Shown one piece after another: positions 17,073 to 26,597 of a DNA stretch of 64,000 nt. The notes below the pieces were generated by a model that had not been told where the DNA came from, did not search any database, and saw nothing but the letters and a program-made list of their open reading frames with translations. Position numbers and translations under genes: made by a program. The DNA lies in assembly GCF_003248355.1 (NCBI RefSeq), contig NZ_QKWY01000001.1:2314001-2378000 (forward strand), read 5' to 3'. Source of the stretch: Streptomyces sp. AC1-42W. Lineage in GTDB: Bacteria; Actinomycetota; Actinomycetes; Streptomycetales; Streptomycetaceae. Every line of letters begins with the position of its first letter. The first letter of the stretch is position 1.

Positions 17073-18827
17073 ATGGCAGCGCAATTCGGTCGCCGGCTGT
17101 ACAGAGGGGCGGCCACCACCGCCGTCGCAGCGCTCGCGGTGGCGGCTCTCTCCGCCTCGCAGGCTCCCGGCTCCCCGCTGGTCGCGGCCGAGGGCGGCGA
17201 CCACCCGCCCGTCGGTGCCTCGACCCCCACCGAGCAGGGCGGCGGCGCCTCCGGCGACTCGCCGTACTACACCGACCTGCCGCCGCTGAACACGCCGCAG
17301 AAGCCCGGCGGTTCGGTGGACGTACCGGTGACCGGAAGCCGTGAGTCCGGCATACCCGCCTCCGTCCTGGCGGCGTACCGGAAGGCCGAGCGGACCATCG
17401 CGGCCACCGACCCGGCCTGCCGGCTGCCGTGGCAACTGCTCGCCGCGATCGGCAAGGTGGAGTCCGGACAGGCCCGGGGCGGCCGGGTCGACGCGCAGGG
17501 CACCACGCTCTCCCCGATCCTCGGCCCCGCCCTCGACGGCAACGGCTTCGCCCTCATCAAGGACACCGACAACGGCGCCTACGACGGCGACCGGACGCAC
17601 GACCGGGCGGTCGGCCCGATGCAGTTCATCCCGTCCACCTGGGCCAGTTGGGGCCAGGACGGCAACGACGACGGCCGCAAGGACCCCAACAACATCTACG
17701 ACGCCGCGCTCGCCGCCGGACGCTACCTCTGCGCCGGCCCCCGCGACCTGTCGATTGCCACCGACCTGGACCGGGCCGTCCTCAGCTACAACCACTCGGA
17801 CGTGTACCTGCGTACGGTCCGCTCCTGGTTCTCGTACTACAACCGGGGCACGCACGAGGTCCCGGACGGCACCGGCGTGCTGCCCACCGGCCCGACCAGC
17901 CGCAACCCCGGCCCCACCCGGCCCGGCGGCGGCCCCTCCACCTCGCCGTCGACGCCCTCGCCGTCCACGACCCCCGAGCCGGGCGGTTCGAAGAAGCCCA
18001 CGCCCCCCTCCGAGCCGAGCCCCGAGCCGTCCAAGCCGGGCGAGGCCGGCAAGCCGCCGACGCACACCCCGAAGCCGGAGCCCAGCCCGACCCAGACGGT
18101 CACGGTGCTGCAGAACACCGGCTCCGCGACGCTGACCGCCACCGCCGGCGACACCTTCGACCAGGACATCGCCGTCCGGGCGCGCAACGGCTCCGGCGGC
18201 GCGGTCGCCAAGGCGTCGGTGACCTTCACCATCGCCGGCGACACCGGCGCCACGTTCGAGGGCGGCGCCAGGACGGCCACCGTCAGGACCGGCGCGGACG
18301 GCATCGCCACCGCCCCGGCGCTCCACGCGGGCGAGAAGACCGGCGAGTTCACCGTCCGGGCCGCGGTGGCGGGCACCTCGGCGCGGGCCGTCGCGTTCAC
18401 GGCGACGGTCACCGCCCGGCAGGCCGACGCCCTCACCCGGACCGGCACCGCGGAGCTGACCGCCGTCGCCGGCGGGGCGTACGACGCCATCACGGTCGCC
18501 GCCACCCACAAGGGCGCGGCCGCGGGCGGGGTCGCCGTCACCGCGACGATGATCACCGACGCCGAGGTGCCCGCCCAGAACGACAAGGGCCCGTACTGCA
18601 CCGACGACGAGGGCAACCCCGTCCGCAGCGTCGTGCTCACCACGGCGGCGGACGGCAGCCTGAAGCTCCCGACGTTCTACGCGGACGGCCCGGCCGGTAC
18701 GTACAAGCTGCGGCTCACCGCCGAGGGCGGCGGCTCGCTCGTCATCGAGCTCACCGTCGAGGAGCGCGCGGACGCCACGGCCACCCCGACCCCCACGGCC
18801 ACCCCGGCCGCCACCACCGCCCCCTGA
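17073..18827 (+). CDS. Secreted lytic transglycosylase with Ig-like C-terminal repeats
   Basis: A 584-residue exported cell-wall enzyme. A signal peptide spans about residues 1-40 (RRLYRGAATTAVAALAVAALSAS). The catalytic domain (about 85-255) is of the membrane-bound lytic transglycosylase B type: PWQLLAAIGKVESGQARGG carries the catalytic glutamate, followed by AVGPMQFIPSTWASWG and NIYDAALAAGRYLC. It cleaves peptidoglycan glycan strands. A Pro/Ser/Thr-rich linker (about 275-345) leads to two Ig-like, invasin/Big1-like repeats (SATLTATAGDTFDQDIAVRA and TAELTAVAGGAYDAITVAA) that may bind or span the wall. It ends in a Thr/Pro/Ala tail with no sortase motif. Confidence 0.88.
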   Translation: MAAQFGRRLYRGAATTAVAALAVAALSASQAPGSPLVAAEGGDHPPVGASTPTEQGGGASGDSPYYTDLPPLNTPQKPGGSVDVPVTGSRESGIPASVLAAYRKAERTIAATDPACRLPWQLLAAIGKVESGQARGGRVDAQGTTLSPILGPALDGNGFALIKDTDNGAYDGDRTHDRAVGPMQFIPSTWASWGQDGNDDGRKDPNNIYDAALAAGRYLCAGPRDLSIATDLDRAVLSYNHSDVYLRTVRSWFSYYNRGTHEVPDGTGVLPTGPTSRNPGPTRPGGGPSTSPSTPSPSTTPEPGGSKKPTPPSEPSPEPSKPGEAGKPPTHTPKPEPSPTQTVTVLQNTGSATLTATAGDTFDQDIAVRARNGSGGAVAKASVTFTIAGDTGATFEGGARTATVRTGADGIATAPALHAGEKTGEFTVRAAVAGTSARAVAFTATVTARQADALTRTGTAELTAVAGGAYDAITVAATHKGAAAGGVAVTATMITDAEVPAQNDKGPYCTDDEGNPVRSVVLTTAADGSLKLPTFYADGPAGTYKLRLTAEGGGSLVIELTVEERADATATPTPTATPAATTAP

Positions 18828-18888
18828 CCCCGTCAGCGCCCGCCCGGCAGCCCCCGCGCCGCACCCCGGCCCGGGGGCTGCCCCGCGC

Positions 18889-21393
18889 TCACTCCCGCGC
18901 GAGCCGCGCCTTCGTGAACCGGGTGGCCTCCGCCGTCGCCGGGTCCTCGGGCCACGGATGCTTCGGATACCGGCCGCGCAGCTCGGCGCGCACCGCCTTG
19001 TAGCCCCCGCCCCAGAACGACGCCAGATCCGCCGTCACCGCGGCGGGCCGCCCGGCCGGGGACAGCAGATGGACCAGGACCGGCACCCCCGCCACCCGCG
19101 GCGTCTCCCGCAGTCCGAACAGCTCCTGGAGCTTCACCGCGAGCACCGGCTGCTCCCCGCCGTACTCCACCCTGATCCGCGAACCGCTCGGCACCTCGAT
19201 CCGCTCCGGCGCCAGCTCGTCCAGCCGCACCGCCTCACCCGTCGCCCACGGCAGCAGCCTGCGCAGCGCCTGGCCCGCGTCGATCGCGGCCAGGTCGGCC
19301 CGCCGCCGCGCCCGCGACAGCTCCGGCTCCAGCCACTCCTGGGGCCGCGCCAGCAGTGCCCCGTCCGACACATCCGGCCAGGCCCCGCCCAGCACCCGGT
19401 GCAGAAAGGCCAGCCGCTCCCGCAGCTGCGCCGCGTCCCGGCCCCAGCGCAGCAGCCCCGGCCCCTCCCGCCGCAGCCCCTCCAGCAGGGCCGCGCGCAC
19501 CAGCGCCGGATCGGGCTGCTTCAGCGGGCGCGCCGACAGCTCGACCGCCCCCAGCCGCTCCACCCGGCGCGCCACCACGTCCCGGCCGTCCCAGCGCACC
19601 TCCTCGCCCGCGAACCGCAGCGGCCCGGCCGCCAGGCGCGCGGTGTCCTCGTCCACGACGGCCGCGAGCCGCACCCGCGCGGACGCCGCGTGCGCCGGCC
19701 GGTCCGCCACCGCGACGGCCAGCCAGGAAGCGCCGCGCAGCCCGGAGCCCTCGCCCGGCTCCGCGCCCGTGCCCGACACCATCAGGAACGCCCCGCCGCC
19801 CCGCGCCCGCGCCACCCGCTCCGGGAAGGCCAGCGCCGCCACCAGACCGGCCGCCGCGTCGTCCGACACCGGCCGGCCACCGCCGCCGTCGCCCTCGACC
19901 CCGGACGACAGCCGCCGCACCTCCCGGCGCCAGCGGTCCGCGTAGGCGTCCCGGCCCCGGCGCGCGGTGCGCAGCGCCGCCGCCAGGTCGTCCCCGTACG
20001 CGCGGGGCGGCTCCTCGCTCAGCAGCGCCACCACCTCGGCGGCCCGGCGGCCCCCGACCTCGGCCGCCCCGTCCAGCAGCGCCCTGGCCAGCCGGGGATG
20101 CAGCCCGAGCCGGGACATCCGCACGCCCCGCTCGGTGACCCGGCCGTCCGGCCCGACCGCGCCGACCGCGGCCAGGACCTCGCGCGCGGCGGCCATCGCC
20201 CCTTCCGGAGGCGCGTCGAGCAGCGCCAGCCCGGAGGCGTCCGGATCGCCCCAGCAGGCCGCCTGGAGGGCGAACGCCGACAGATCGGCCACCCTGATCT
20301 CCGGGGACGGGAACCGGGCGAGGCGCCCGTCCTCCGCGTGGTCCCAGCAGCGGTAGACGGTGCCCGGTGCCTCGCGCCCCGCCCGGCCCGCGCGCTGGCG
20401 GCCCGCCGCCTGCGAGGCCCGTACGGTCGTCAGCGCGCTCAGGCCCCGCGCGTGATCGGTGCGCGGCTCCCTGGCCAGCCCGGAGTCCACGACCGTCCGC
20501 ACCCCGGGGACCGTCAGCGACGACTCCGCCACCGAGGTCGCGAGCACCACCCGCCGGCCCCCGGACGAACCCGCCAGCACCGCGTCCTGCACCGCCGCCG
20601 GGGCCCGTCCGTGCACCTGGAGCACCTCGGCCCCGACGCCCGCCAGCTCACCGGCCACCCGGCCGATCTCGCCGACGCCGGGCAGGAAGCACAGCACGTC
20701 GCCGTCCCGCTCGGCCAGCGCCCGCCGCACCACGGAGGCGACGTGGCGCAGCAGCGCCGGGTCCACCCTCATCCCGTGCGGCGGCCGCACCGGCGCGGCC
20801 GGCGGGGCCCAGACGACCTCCACCGGATGCGACACGCCCCGCGCCTCGACCACCGGGGCGTCGCCCAGCAACCGGGCCCAGCCCTCGGCGTCCGTGGTCG
20901 CGGAGGCGGCCACCAGCCGCAGGTCGGGGCGGAGCGCCGCGCGTACGTCCAGGAGAAAGGCGGCCACCGTGTCCGCGTCGAGGTGCCGTTCGTGGCACTC
21001 GTCGATGATCACCGCGTCCACCCCGGCCAGCTCCTGGTCGCGCTGGAGCCGCTGGAGCAGCACCCCGGTGGTGACGACCTCCACCACGGTGTCCGGGCCC
21101 ACCACCCGCTCGCCGCGCACGGTGAACCCGACGCGCTGCCCGGTCCGCTCGCCCAGCAGCCACGCCATGCGCCGGGCGGCGGCGCGGGCGGCGATCCGGC
21201 GGGGCTCGGCGACGACGACCCGGCGCACCGGGCCGTCCCCGGTCAGCCCGGCGAGGGCGAGCGGCACGAGGGTGGTCTTGCCGGTGCCGGGGGGTGCGCA
21301 CAGCACCGCGACCCCCCGGTCGTCGAGCGCGCGCCGCAGGGCGGGCACGGCGGTGCGGACGGGCAGCGGGTCGAGGGCGTCGGTGCGGATCAC
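18889..21393 (-). CDS. hrpB: ATP-dependent helicase HrpB
   Basis: An 834-residue DEAH-box helicase. Walker A is CAPPGTGKTTLVPLAL (near residue 36), motif Ia PRRIAARAAARRMA, Walker B IIDECHERH, motif III SATTDAEG and motif VI AGRQRAGRAGREAPG. Helicase-associated domains and an HrpB-specific C-terminal domain follow (WATGEAVRLDELAPERIEVPSGSRIRVEY). The family is widespread; RNA or DNA substrates are not settled. The GTG at 21393 fits the domain start; the frame stays open upstream through the methyltransferase gene but that extension is non-homologous. Confidence 0.9.
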   Translation of the reverse strand: MIRTDALDPLPVRTAVPALRRALDDRGVAVLCAPPGTGKTTLVPLALAGLTGDGPVRRVVVAEPRRIAARAAARRMAWLLGERTGQRVGFTVRGERVVGPDTVVEVVTTGVLLQRLQRDQELAGVDAVIIDECHERHLDADTVAAFLLDVRAALRPDLRLVAASATTDAEGWARLLGDAPVVEARGVSHPVEVVWAPPAAPVRPPHGMRVDPALLRHVASVVRRALAERDGDVLCFLPGVGEIGRVAGELAGVGAEVLQVHGRAPAAVQDAVLAGSSGGRRVVLATSVAESSLTVPGVRTVVDSGLAREPRTDHARGLSALTTVRASQAAGRQRAGRAGREAPGTVYRCWDHAEDGRLARFPSPEIRVADLSAFALQAACWGDPDASGLALLDAPPEGAMAAAREVLAAVGAVGPDGRVTERGVRMSRLGLHPRLARALLDGAAEVGGRRAAEVVALLSEEPPRAYGDDLAAALRTARRGRDAYADRWRREVRRLSSGVEGDGGGGRPVSDDAAAGLVAALAFPERVARARGGGAFLMVSGTGAEPGEGSGLRGASWLAVAVADRPAHAASARVRLAAVVDEDTARLAAGPLRFAGEEVRWDGRDVVARRVERLGAVELSARPLKQPDPALVRAALLEGLRREGPGLLRWGRDAAQLRERLAFLHRVLGGAWPDVSDGALLARPQEWLEPELSRARRRADLAAIDAGQALRRLLPWATGEAVRLDELAPERIEVPSGSRIRVEYGGEQPVLAVKLQELFGLRETPRVAGVPVLVHLLSPAGRPAAVTADLASFWGGGYKAVRAELRGRYPKHPWPEDPATAEATRFTKARLARE

Positions 21394-21419
21394 GCCCCCA
21401 GTCTCGTACGGGCGGTGGC

Positions 21420-22232
21420 TCAGTCGCGTACGCAGACGAAGATCGCGGTGCCCGGGATCAGGTTGCCGCGCAGCGGGGACCAGCCGCCCCACTCCTGGTC
21501 GTTCCAGGCGGGCCACTCCGGTTCCACCAGGTCCACCAGCCGGAAGCCGCCCGCGACGACGTCCCGCACCCGGTCGCCGAGCGTGCGGTGGTGCTCCACG
21601 TACACGGCCTCGCCGCGTTCGTCCTGTTCGACGTAGGGGGTGCGGTCGAAGTAGGAGGCGGCCACCGACAGGCCCTCGGGGCCCGGCTCGTCGGGGAAGG
21701 CCCAGCGCACGGGGTGCGTGACGGAGAAGACCCAGCGGCCGCCGGGGCGCAGCACGCGGTGGACCTCGCGGAAGACCTGGACCGGGTCGGCGACGAAGGG
21801 CACGGCGCCGTAGGCGGAGCAGGCCAGGTCGAAGGAGCCGGCGCGGAACGGCAGCCGTCCGGCGTCCGCCTCGACCAGCGGCAGGCCCTCGCCGATGCGC
21901 AGGGCGTGCTGGAGCTGGCGGTGGGAGAGGTCCAGGGCGACGGGGCGGGCGCCCCGGGCGGCCAGCCAGCGCGAGCACTGGGCCGCGCCGGCGCCGATCT
22001 CCAGGACGTCGAGGCCCTTGAGCGAGGCGGCGGGGCCCAGCAGCGCGGCGTCCGCCTCGTCCAGCCCCTCCGGGCCCCAGACGAAGCGGTCGTCGCCGAG
22101 GAAGGCGCCGTGGTCGTTCTGGTACTCGTCGGCGTTGCGGTCCCACCAGCCGCGGCTGGCCCGGCTGCTCTCGGCGGTACCGGCGCTGCGGCGGGTCGCC
22201 TCGGGTTCGGCGGCGTCCATCTCTTGGCTCAT
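21420..22232 (-). CDS. Class I SAM-dependent methyltransferase
   Basis: A 270-residue cytoplasmic Rossmann-fold methyltransferase. Motif I is LDVLEIGAGAAQCSRWLA (about residues 75-92), with the acidic residue in ARPVALDLSHRQL. EADAGRLPFRAGSFDLACSAYGAVPFV (about 120-146) is motif post-II/III, and VHRVLRPGGRWVFSVTHPV is motif IV-V. The MethylTransf_11 type does not predict the substrate. The tail repeats several tryptophans (EPEWPAWNDQEWGGWSPL). It lies 26 bases upstream of hrpB on the same strand and may share a transcript. Confidence 0.88.
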   Translation of the reverse strand: MSQEMDAAEPEATRRSAGTAESSRASRGWWDRNADEYQNDHGAFLGDDRFVWGPEGLDEADAALLGPAASLKGLDVLEIGAGAAQCSRWLAARGARPVALDLSHRQLQHALRIGEGLPLVEADAGRLPFRAGSFDLACSAYGAVPFVADPVQVFREVHRVLRPGGRWVFSVTHPVRWAFPDEPGPEGLSVAASYFDRTPYVEQDERGEAVYVEHHRTLGDRVRDVVAGGFRLVDLVEPEWPAWNDQEWGGWSPLRGNLIPGTAIFVCVRD

Positions 22233-22401
22233 CGTGTCCGTCGTTGTAGTTTGCCTTCACCCCGTCGTACGCGGTACGTACCAAGGGGCGGGTGCGGTGC
22301 GGAATCCGTGTGTCCGGGCGTGTTCGGACACGATCCGGCCTCGGTGAAGCCGAGTTGTGCCGGGCATGGGGCGTTTCGCCCGTGGTGTCCGCCTTCGCGC
22401 A

Positions 22402-22430
22402 TTGACCCTGCCCTGCTGCCCCCGTATGCT
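22402..22430 (+). promoter_or_regulatory. Strong rpsA promoter (HrdB type)
   Basis: TTGACC (22402-22407), a 17-base spacer and TATGCT (22425-22430) make an almost consensus vegetative promoter. The expected transcript start near 22437 gives a leader of about 190 bases before rpsA. Confidence 0.8.
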
Positions 22431-22436
22431 ACAAGT

Positions 22437-22628
22437 TGCGCTGCGAGCCTGCGCTCCTCAGACCTAGCAGGCCGCGCTCGCACCTGTTGCATGTCCCTCG
22501 GTTGTCGAGGCGCCGCCCGGTTCATCGGGTGGGGCGCTTCCCAGGCTGTCCGGCTTCTGCAGAGGCGATACGGGCTTTCGGCGTGGCAGTACCTACGACT
22601 CAATGTCCGTACCGGAGCCCTTTCCCAC
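22437..22628 (+). other. Structured rpsA 5' leader
   Basis: The leader can fold as a nested stem: TGCGAG pairs with CTCGCA, enclosing CCTGC with GCAGG. A second GC-rich hairpin near 22509-22536 pairs GCGCC with GGGCGC around a CCCG/CGGG core. A long structured leader before ribosomal protein S1 suggests feedback by S1 on its own mRNA, as known in E. coli, but no named RNA family was recognised. The preceding bases 22233-22401 show no gene. Confidence 0.4.
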
Positions 22629-24137
22629 ATGACGAGCAGCACCGAGACCACCGCCACCACTCCGCAGGTTGCGGTCAACGACATCGGCGACGCGGACGCG
22701 TTCCTCGCGGCGATCGACGAGACGATCAAGTACTTCAACGACGGCGACATCGTTGACGGTGTCATCGTCAAGGTTGACCGGGACGAGGTTCTCCTCGACA
22801 TCGGTTACAAGACCGAAGGCGTCATCCCGAGCCGCGAGCTCTCGATCAAGCACGACGTCGACCCGAACGAGGTCGTCAAGGTCGGTGACGAGATCGAGGC
22901 CCTGGTTCTCCAGAAGGAGGACAAGGAAGGCCGCCTGATCCTCTCGAAGAAGCGCGCTCAGTACGAGCGTGCCTGGGGCACCATCGAGAAGATCAAGGAA
23001 GAGGACGGCATCGTCACCGGTACCGTCATCGAGGTCGTCAAGGGTGGTCTCATCCTCGACATCGGCCTCCGCGGCTTCCTGCCGGCGTCGCTCGTCGAGA
23101 TGCGCCGCGTCCGTGACCTCCAGCCGTACGTGGGCAAGGAGCTCGAGGCCAAGATCATCGAGCTGGACAAGAACCGCAACAACGTGGTCCTGTCCCGCCG
23201 TGCCTGGCTGGAGCAGACCCAGTCCGAGGTCCGCCAGACGTTCCTCACGACCCTCCAGAAGGGTCAGGTCCGCTCCGGCGTCGTCTCCTCGATCGTCAAC
23301 TTCGGTGCCTTCGTGGACCTGGGCGGCGTCGACGGTCTGGTGCACGTCTCCGAGCTGTCCTGGAAGCACATCGACCACCCCTCCGAGGTCGTCGAGGTCG
23401 GCCAGGAGGTCACCGTCGAGGTCCTCGACGTCGACATGGACCGCGAGCGCGTCTCCCTGTCGCTCAAGGCGACGCAGGAAGACCCGTGGCAGCAGTTCGC
23501 CCGTACGCACCAGATCGGGCAGGTCGTCCCCGGTAAGGTCACCAAGCTCGTTCCGTTCGGTGCGTTCGTCCGCGTGGACGAGGGCATCGAGGGCCTGGTC
23601 CACATCTCCGAGCTGGCCGAGCGCCACGTGGAGATCCCGGAGCAGGTCGTCCAGGTCAACGACGAGATCTTCGTCAAGGTCATCGACATCGACCTCGAGC
23701 GCCGTCGCATCAGCCTCTCGCTGAAGCAGGCCAACGAGGCGTTCGGCGGCGACCCGGCCTCGGTCGAGTTCGACCCGACCCTGTACGGCATGGCCGCGTC
23801 CTACGACGACCAGGGCAACTACATCTACCCCGAGGGCTTCGACCCCGAGACCAACGACTGGCTCGAGGGCTTCGAGGCTCAGCGCGAGGTCTGGGAGACC
23901 CAGTACGCAGAGGCGCAGCAGCGCTTCGAGCAGCACCAGGCCCAGGTCATCAAGTCCCGCGAGGCCGACGAGGCCGCTGCCGCCGAGGGCGCTGCCGCCT
24001 CCGCCGGCAACACGCAGGCCGCCTCGGGCGGCAGCGGCGGCTCCTACTCCTCGGAGTCCTCGGACAACTCCGGCGCCCTGGCGTCGGACGAGGCCCTGGC
24101 CGCGCTCCGCGAGAAGCTGGCGGGCGGCCAGAGCTGA
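22629..24137 (+). CDS. rpsA: 30S ribosomal protein S1
   Basis: A 502-residue translation-initiation factor-like ribosomal protein that delivers mRNA to the 30S subunit. Four S1 (OB-fold) repeats are visible: GDIVDGVIVKVDRDEVLLDIGYKTEGVIP, GIVTGTVIEVVKGGLILDIGLRGFLP, GQVRSGVVSSIVNFGAFVDLGGVDGLVHVSEL and GQVVPGKVTKLVPFGAFVRVDEGIEGLVHISEL. The acidic N-terminus and the Ser/Gly/Ala-rich C-terminus are typical of actinobacteria, which have four rather than six repeats. The ATG at 22629 starts the conserved protein. Codon use is strongly biased to C-ending codons, as expected for high expression. Confidence 0.97.
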   Translation: MTSSTETTATTPQVAVNDIGDADAFLAAIDETIKYFNDGDIVDGVIVKVDRDEVLLDIGYKTEGVIPSRELSIKHDVDPNEVVKVGDEIEALVLQKEDKEGRLILSKKRAQYERAWGTIEKIKEEDGIVTGTVIEVVKGGLILDIGLRGFLPASLVEMRRVRDLQPYVGKELEAKIIELDKNRNNVVLSRRAWLEQTQSEVRQTFLTTLQKGQVRSGVVSSIVNFGAFVDLGGVDGLVHVSELSWKHIDHPSEVVEVGQEVTVEVLDVDMDRERVSLSLKATQEDPWQQFARTHQIGQVVPGKVTKLVPFGAFVRVDEGIEGLVHISELAERHVEIPEQVVQVNDEIFVKVIDIDLERRRISLSLKQANEAFGGDPASVEFDPTLYGMAASYDDQGNYIYPEGFDPETNDWLEGFEAQREVWETQYAEAQQRFEQHQAQVIKSREADEAAAAEGAAASAGNTQAASGGSGGSYSSESSDNSGALASDEALAALREKLAGGQS

Positions 24138-24178
24138 CGCTCCGGCCCTCCCGGCATCGACCGCGGTAGGTGAGTGAC

Positions 24179-24219
24179 CGTGAGGCCCGTCCCCTTCGGG
24201 GGGCGGGCCTCACGCGTTT
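24179..24219 (+). terminator. rpsA terminator
   Basis: A 16-bp stem (24179-24194 with 24199-24214, one G-T wobble) closes a TTCG tetraloop and is followed by four Ts. It lies 41 bases after the stop. Confidence 0.92.
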
Positions 24220-24319
24220 TCCGCCGCCGAAACGCCGGGTACGGGGAAACACCGGGTACGGGGAATGCCGTTGATCCGCGGGACGTTGTTTCCCAGGAAC
24301 ACAAGGAGGAGCGGTAACC

Positions 24320-25258
24320 GTGCCTGATCCGCAGAGTTTGTACGAATGGGAGCCGAAGGGCCTGGCTGTCGTCGACATGGCGCTCGCCCAGGAGTCGGCC
24401 GGCCTGGTCATGCTCTACCACTTCGAGGGGTACATCGACGCGGGTGAGACCGGTGAGCAGATCGTCGACGGCCTGCTCGAATCGCTGCCGCACCAGGTGG
24501 TGGCCCGCTTCGACCACGACCGCCTGATCGACTACCGTGCCCGCCGCCCGCTGCTGACGTTCAAGCGCGACCGCTGGTCCGCGTACGACACCCCGGCGCT
24601 GGAGGTCCGTGTCGTCCAGGACGCCACGGGCGCGCCGTTCCTGCTGCTCTCCGGCCCGGAGCCCGACGTGGAGTGGGAGCGGTTCGCCGCCGCCGTCGAG
24701 GAGGTCGTCGAACGGCTCGGCGTCCGGCTCGCGGTCAACTTCCACGGCATCCCGATGGGCGTTCCGCACACCCGCCCCGTCGGCATCACCCCGCACGGCA
24801 ACCGCACCGACCTGATGCCCGGCCACCGCAGCCCCTTCGAGGAGGCGCAGGTGCCCGGCTCCGCCGAGGCGCTCGTCGAGTACCGGCTGATGGAGGCGGG
24901 CCACGACGTGCTCGGCGTCGCCGCCCACGTCCCGCACTACGTCGCCCGCTCCGCCTACCCCGACGCGGCGCTCACCGCCCTGGAGGCGATCACCGCCGCC
25001 ACGGGCCTGGTGCTCCCGTCCGTCGCGCACGCCCTGCGCACCGAGGCGCACCGCACCCAGACGGAGATCGACCGCCAGATCGGCCAGGGCGACGAGGAGC
25101 TGGTCTCGCTGGTCGAGGGCCTTGAGCACCAGTACGACGCGGTCGCGGGCGCCGAGACCCGCGGCAACCTGGTCGCCGAGCCCGCGGACCTGCCGTCCGC
25201 CGACGAGATCGGCCTGGAGTTCGAGAAGTTCCTCGCCGAGCGCGAGGGCGATGCCTGA
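24320..25258 (+). CDS. PAC2 family protein
   Basis: A 312-residue soluble protein of the proteasome assembly chaperone 2 (PAC2) fold. It begins [18 protein letters not shown] and contains [37 protein letters not shown] and [20 protein letters not shown], the conserved core of the actinobacterial group. Actinobacteria have a proteasome, but the role of these homologues as assembly factors is not proven. GTG start with a strong AAGGAGGAG about ten bases upstream. Sits in the gap between rpsA and coaE as an independent unit. Confidence 0.88.
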   Translation: MPDPQSLYEWEPKGLAVVDMALAQESAGLVMLYHFEGYIDAGETGEQIVDGLLESLPHQVVARFDHDRLIDYRARRPLLTFKRDRWSAYDTPALEVRVVQDATGAPFLLLSGPEPDVEWERFAAAVEEVVERLGVRLAVNFHGIPMGVPHTRPVGITPHGNRTDLMPGHRSPFEEAQVPGSAEALVEYRLMEAGHDVLGVAAHVPHYVARSAYPDAALTALEAITAATGLVLPSVAHALRTEAHRTQTEIDRQIGQGDEELVSLVEGLEHQYDAVAGAETRGNLVAEPADLPSADEIGLEFEKFLAEREGDA

Positions 25259-25327
25259 CCCCACCACCCGAGCCGCCTCCCAGTGCCCGCCTCCCCCGAC
25301 CGCACCGATCAGGGAAGGCGGGCACCC

Positions 25328-25528
25328 AGGGCCTTTCGTTCGGATCATGCCGGGCTCGCGGGGGCTGGTGCCGCACCTCGCGGCGTTGTCGTCAATCACC
25401 AACGCTCCTTCCCCAAGTTCTCGGCCGTGCTCGAACAGGGGAGACCCCATCCGCCTCAATCCTCCGCCTTGCGATGCACGGCACCAGCCCCCGCTCCCTG
25501 ATCCGGCCTGATCCGAACGAAAGGCCCT
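25328..25528. mobile_element. MITE-like element abutting coaE
   Basis: A 201-base non-coding segment bounded by perfect 20-bp terminal inverted repeats (25328-25347 and 25509-25528). A second perfect 16-bp inverted repeat lies inside (25358-25373 and 25479-25494). The ends begin AGGGCCTTTCGTTCGGATCA. It contains no gene and no clear target-site duplication. The arrangement is that of a miniature inverted-repeat element mobilised in trans; this end sequence looks like one that recurs in Streptomyces intergenic regions, from memory only. The right end is 12 bases from the coaE start. Confidence 0.75.
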
Positions 25529-25540
25529 ATGCTTCCGGGC

Positions 25541-26143
25541 ATGCTGAAAGTGGGCCTGACCGGTGGCATCGGTGCCGGCAAGAGCGAAGTGTCCCGGCTG
25601 CTCGTCGGCCACGGGGCCGTCCTCATCGACGCGGACCGCATCGCGCGCGAGGTGGTCGAACCCGGCACCCCCGGTCTCGCCGCCGTCGTCGAGGAGTTCG
25701 GTGCGGGTGTCCTGACGCCGGACGGCGCCCTGGACCGGCCCGCGCTCGGCGCCGTCGTCTTCGCCGACCCGGACCGCCTCGCCGCGCTCAACGCGATCGT
25801 CCACCCCCTCGTCCGGGAGCGCTCCGCCGAACTGGAGAAGGCCGCCGGGCCGGACTCCGTGGTCGTCCACGACGTCCCCCTGCTCACCGAGAACGGCCTT
25901 GCCCCCCTCTACGACCTGGTCGTCGTGGTCGACGCCGCCCCGGAGACCCAGCTCGACCGGCTCGTACGGCTGCGCGGCATGACCGAGGCGGACGCCCGCG
26001 CCCGCATGGCCGCCCAGGCCACCCGCGAACAGCGGCGCGCCATCGCTGACCTGGTCATCGACAACGACGGACCCGTCGAGGAACTGGCGGACCGGGTCCG
26101 CGAGGTGTGGGCCGAGCTGGTCCGGCGCGCCGAGACGGACTGA
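25541..26143 (+). CDS. coaE: Dephospho-CoA kinase
   Basis: Catalyses the last step of coenzyme A synthesis, phosphorylation of dephospho-CoA. The 200-residue protein starts [20 protein letters not shown] with the P-loop at about residues 7-15. [20 protein letters not shown] and [23 protein letters not shown] are the substrate and lid segments. ATG at 25541 gives the canonical N-terminus; the ATG at 25529 immediately after the MITE-like element would add four residues. The element occupies the space where the promoter should be. Confidence 0.95.
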   Translation: MLKVGLTGGIGAGKSEVSRLLVGHGAVLIDADRIAREVVEPGTPGLAAVVEEFGAGVLTPDGALDRPALGAVVFADPDRLAALNAIVHPLVRERSAELEKAAGPDSVVVHDVPLLTENGLAPLYDLVVVVDAAPETQLDRLVRLRGMTEADARARMAAQATREQRRAIADLVIDNDGPVEELADRVREVWAELVRRAETD

Positions 26144-26216
26144 GGGCTCCCGCGCGAGGAATACCCGCGACCGGGCGGGCGTTCATGCCGGGACGGACCA
26201 GCGGAAGGAAGCGACC

Positions 26217-26597
26217 GTGCCCGAGAGGAACCCGGAGACCGACGTCATCGACTTCCGCGCGGCCGAGCAACTGCTCGCCGCGCGCGACCCCCGGGGGGCC
26301 GTGCGGCTGCTCGACTCGGTGATCGCCGCCCACCCCGAGAACACCGCCGCCCGGCTGCTGCGCGCCCGCGCCTTCTTCGCGGCGGCGCAACTGCGCCCGG
26401 CCGAGCTGGAATTCGAGCTGGTGCTGGAGCGGGAGCCGGACAACGCCTTCGCGCACTTCGCGCTGGCCCGCACCTTCGAGCGCTCCAACCACCCGGAGCG
26501 GGCCGTACGCCACTTCCGGCTCGCGGCCGCGCTGGACCCCAACCCGGAATACCTGCGCGCCGCCCGCTTCGACGACCGGGGCGGAGCCGCCTCCTAG
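26217..26597 (+). CDS. Tetratricopeptide repeat protein
   Basis: A 126-residue protein with about three TPR-like units: FRAAEQLLAARDPRGAVRLLDSVIAAHPEN, TAARLLRARAFFAAAQLRPAELEFELVLEREPDN and AFAHFALARTFERSNHPERAVRHFRLAAALDPN. It is a small scaffold with no catalytic residues. GTG start preceded by GGAAGGAAG. Located 73 bases after coaE, so it may be cotranscribed with it. Overlaps the convergent DUF6343 gene by four bases. Partner proteins are unknown. Confidence 0.85.
   Translation: MPERNPETDVIDFRAAEQLLAARDPRGAVRLLDSVIAAHPENTAARLLRARAFFAAAQLRPAELEFELVLEREPDNAFAHFALARTFERSNHPERAVRHFRLAAALDPNPEYLRAARFDDRGGAAS

Noticed and set aside
25328..25528. Simple terminator between PAC2 and coaE
   Set aside because: The paired repeats are 160 bases apart and include two separate perfect arms, which fits a MITE-like element better than a terminator hairpin.
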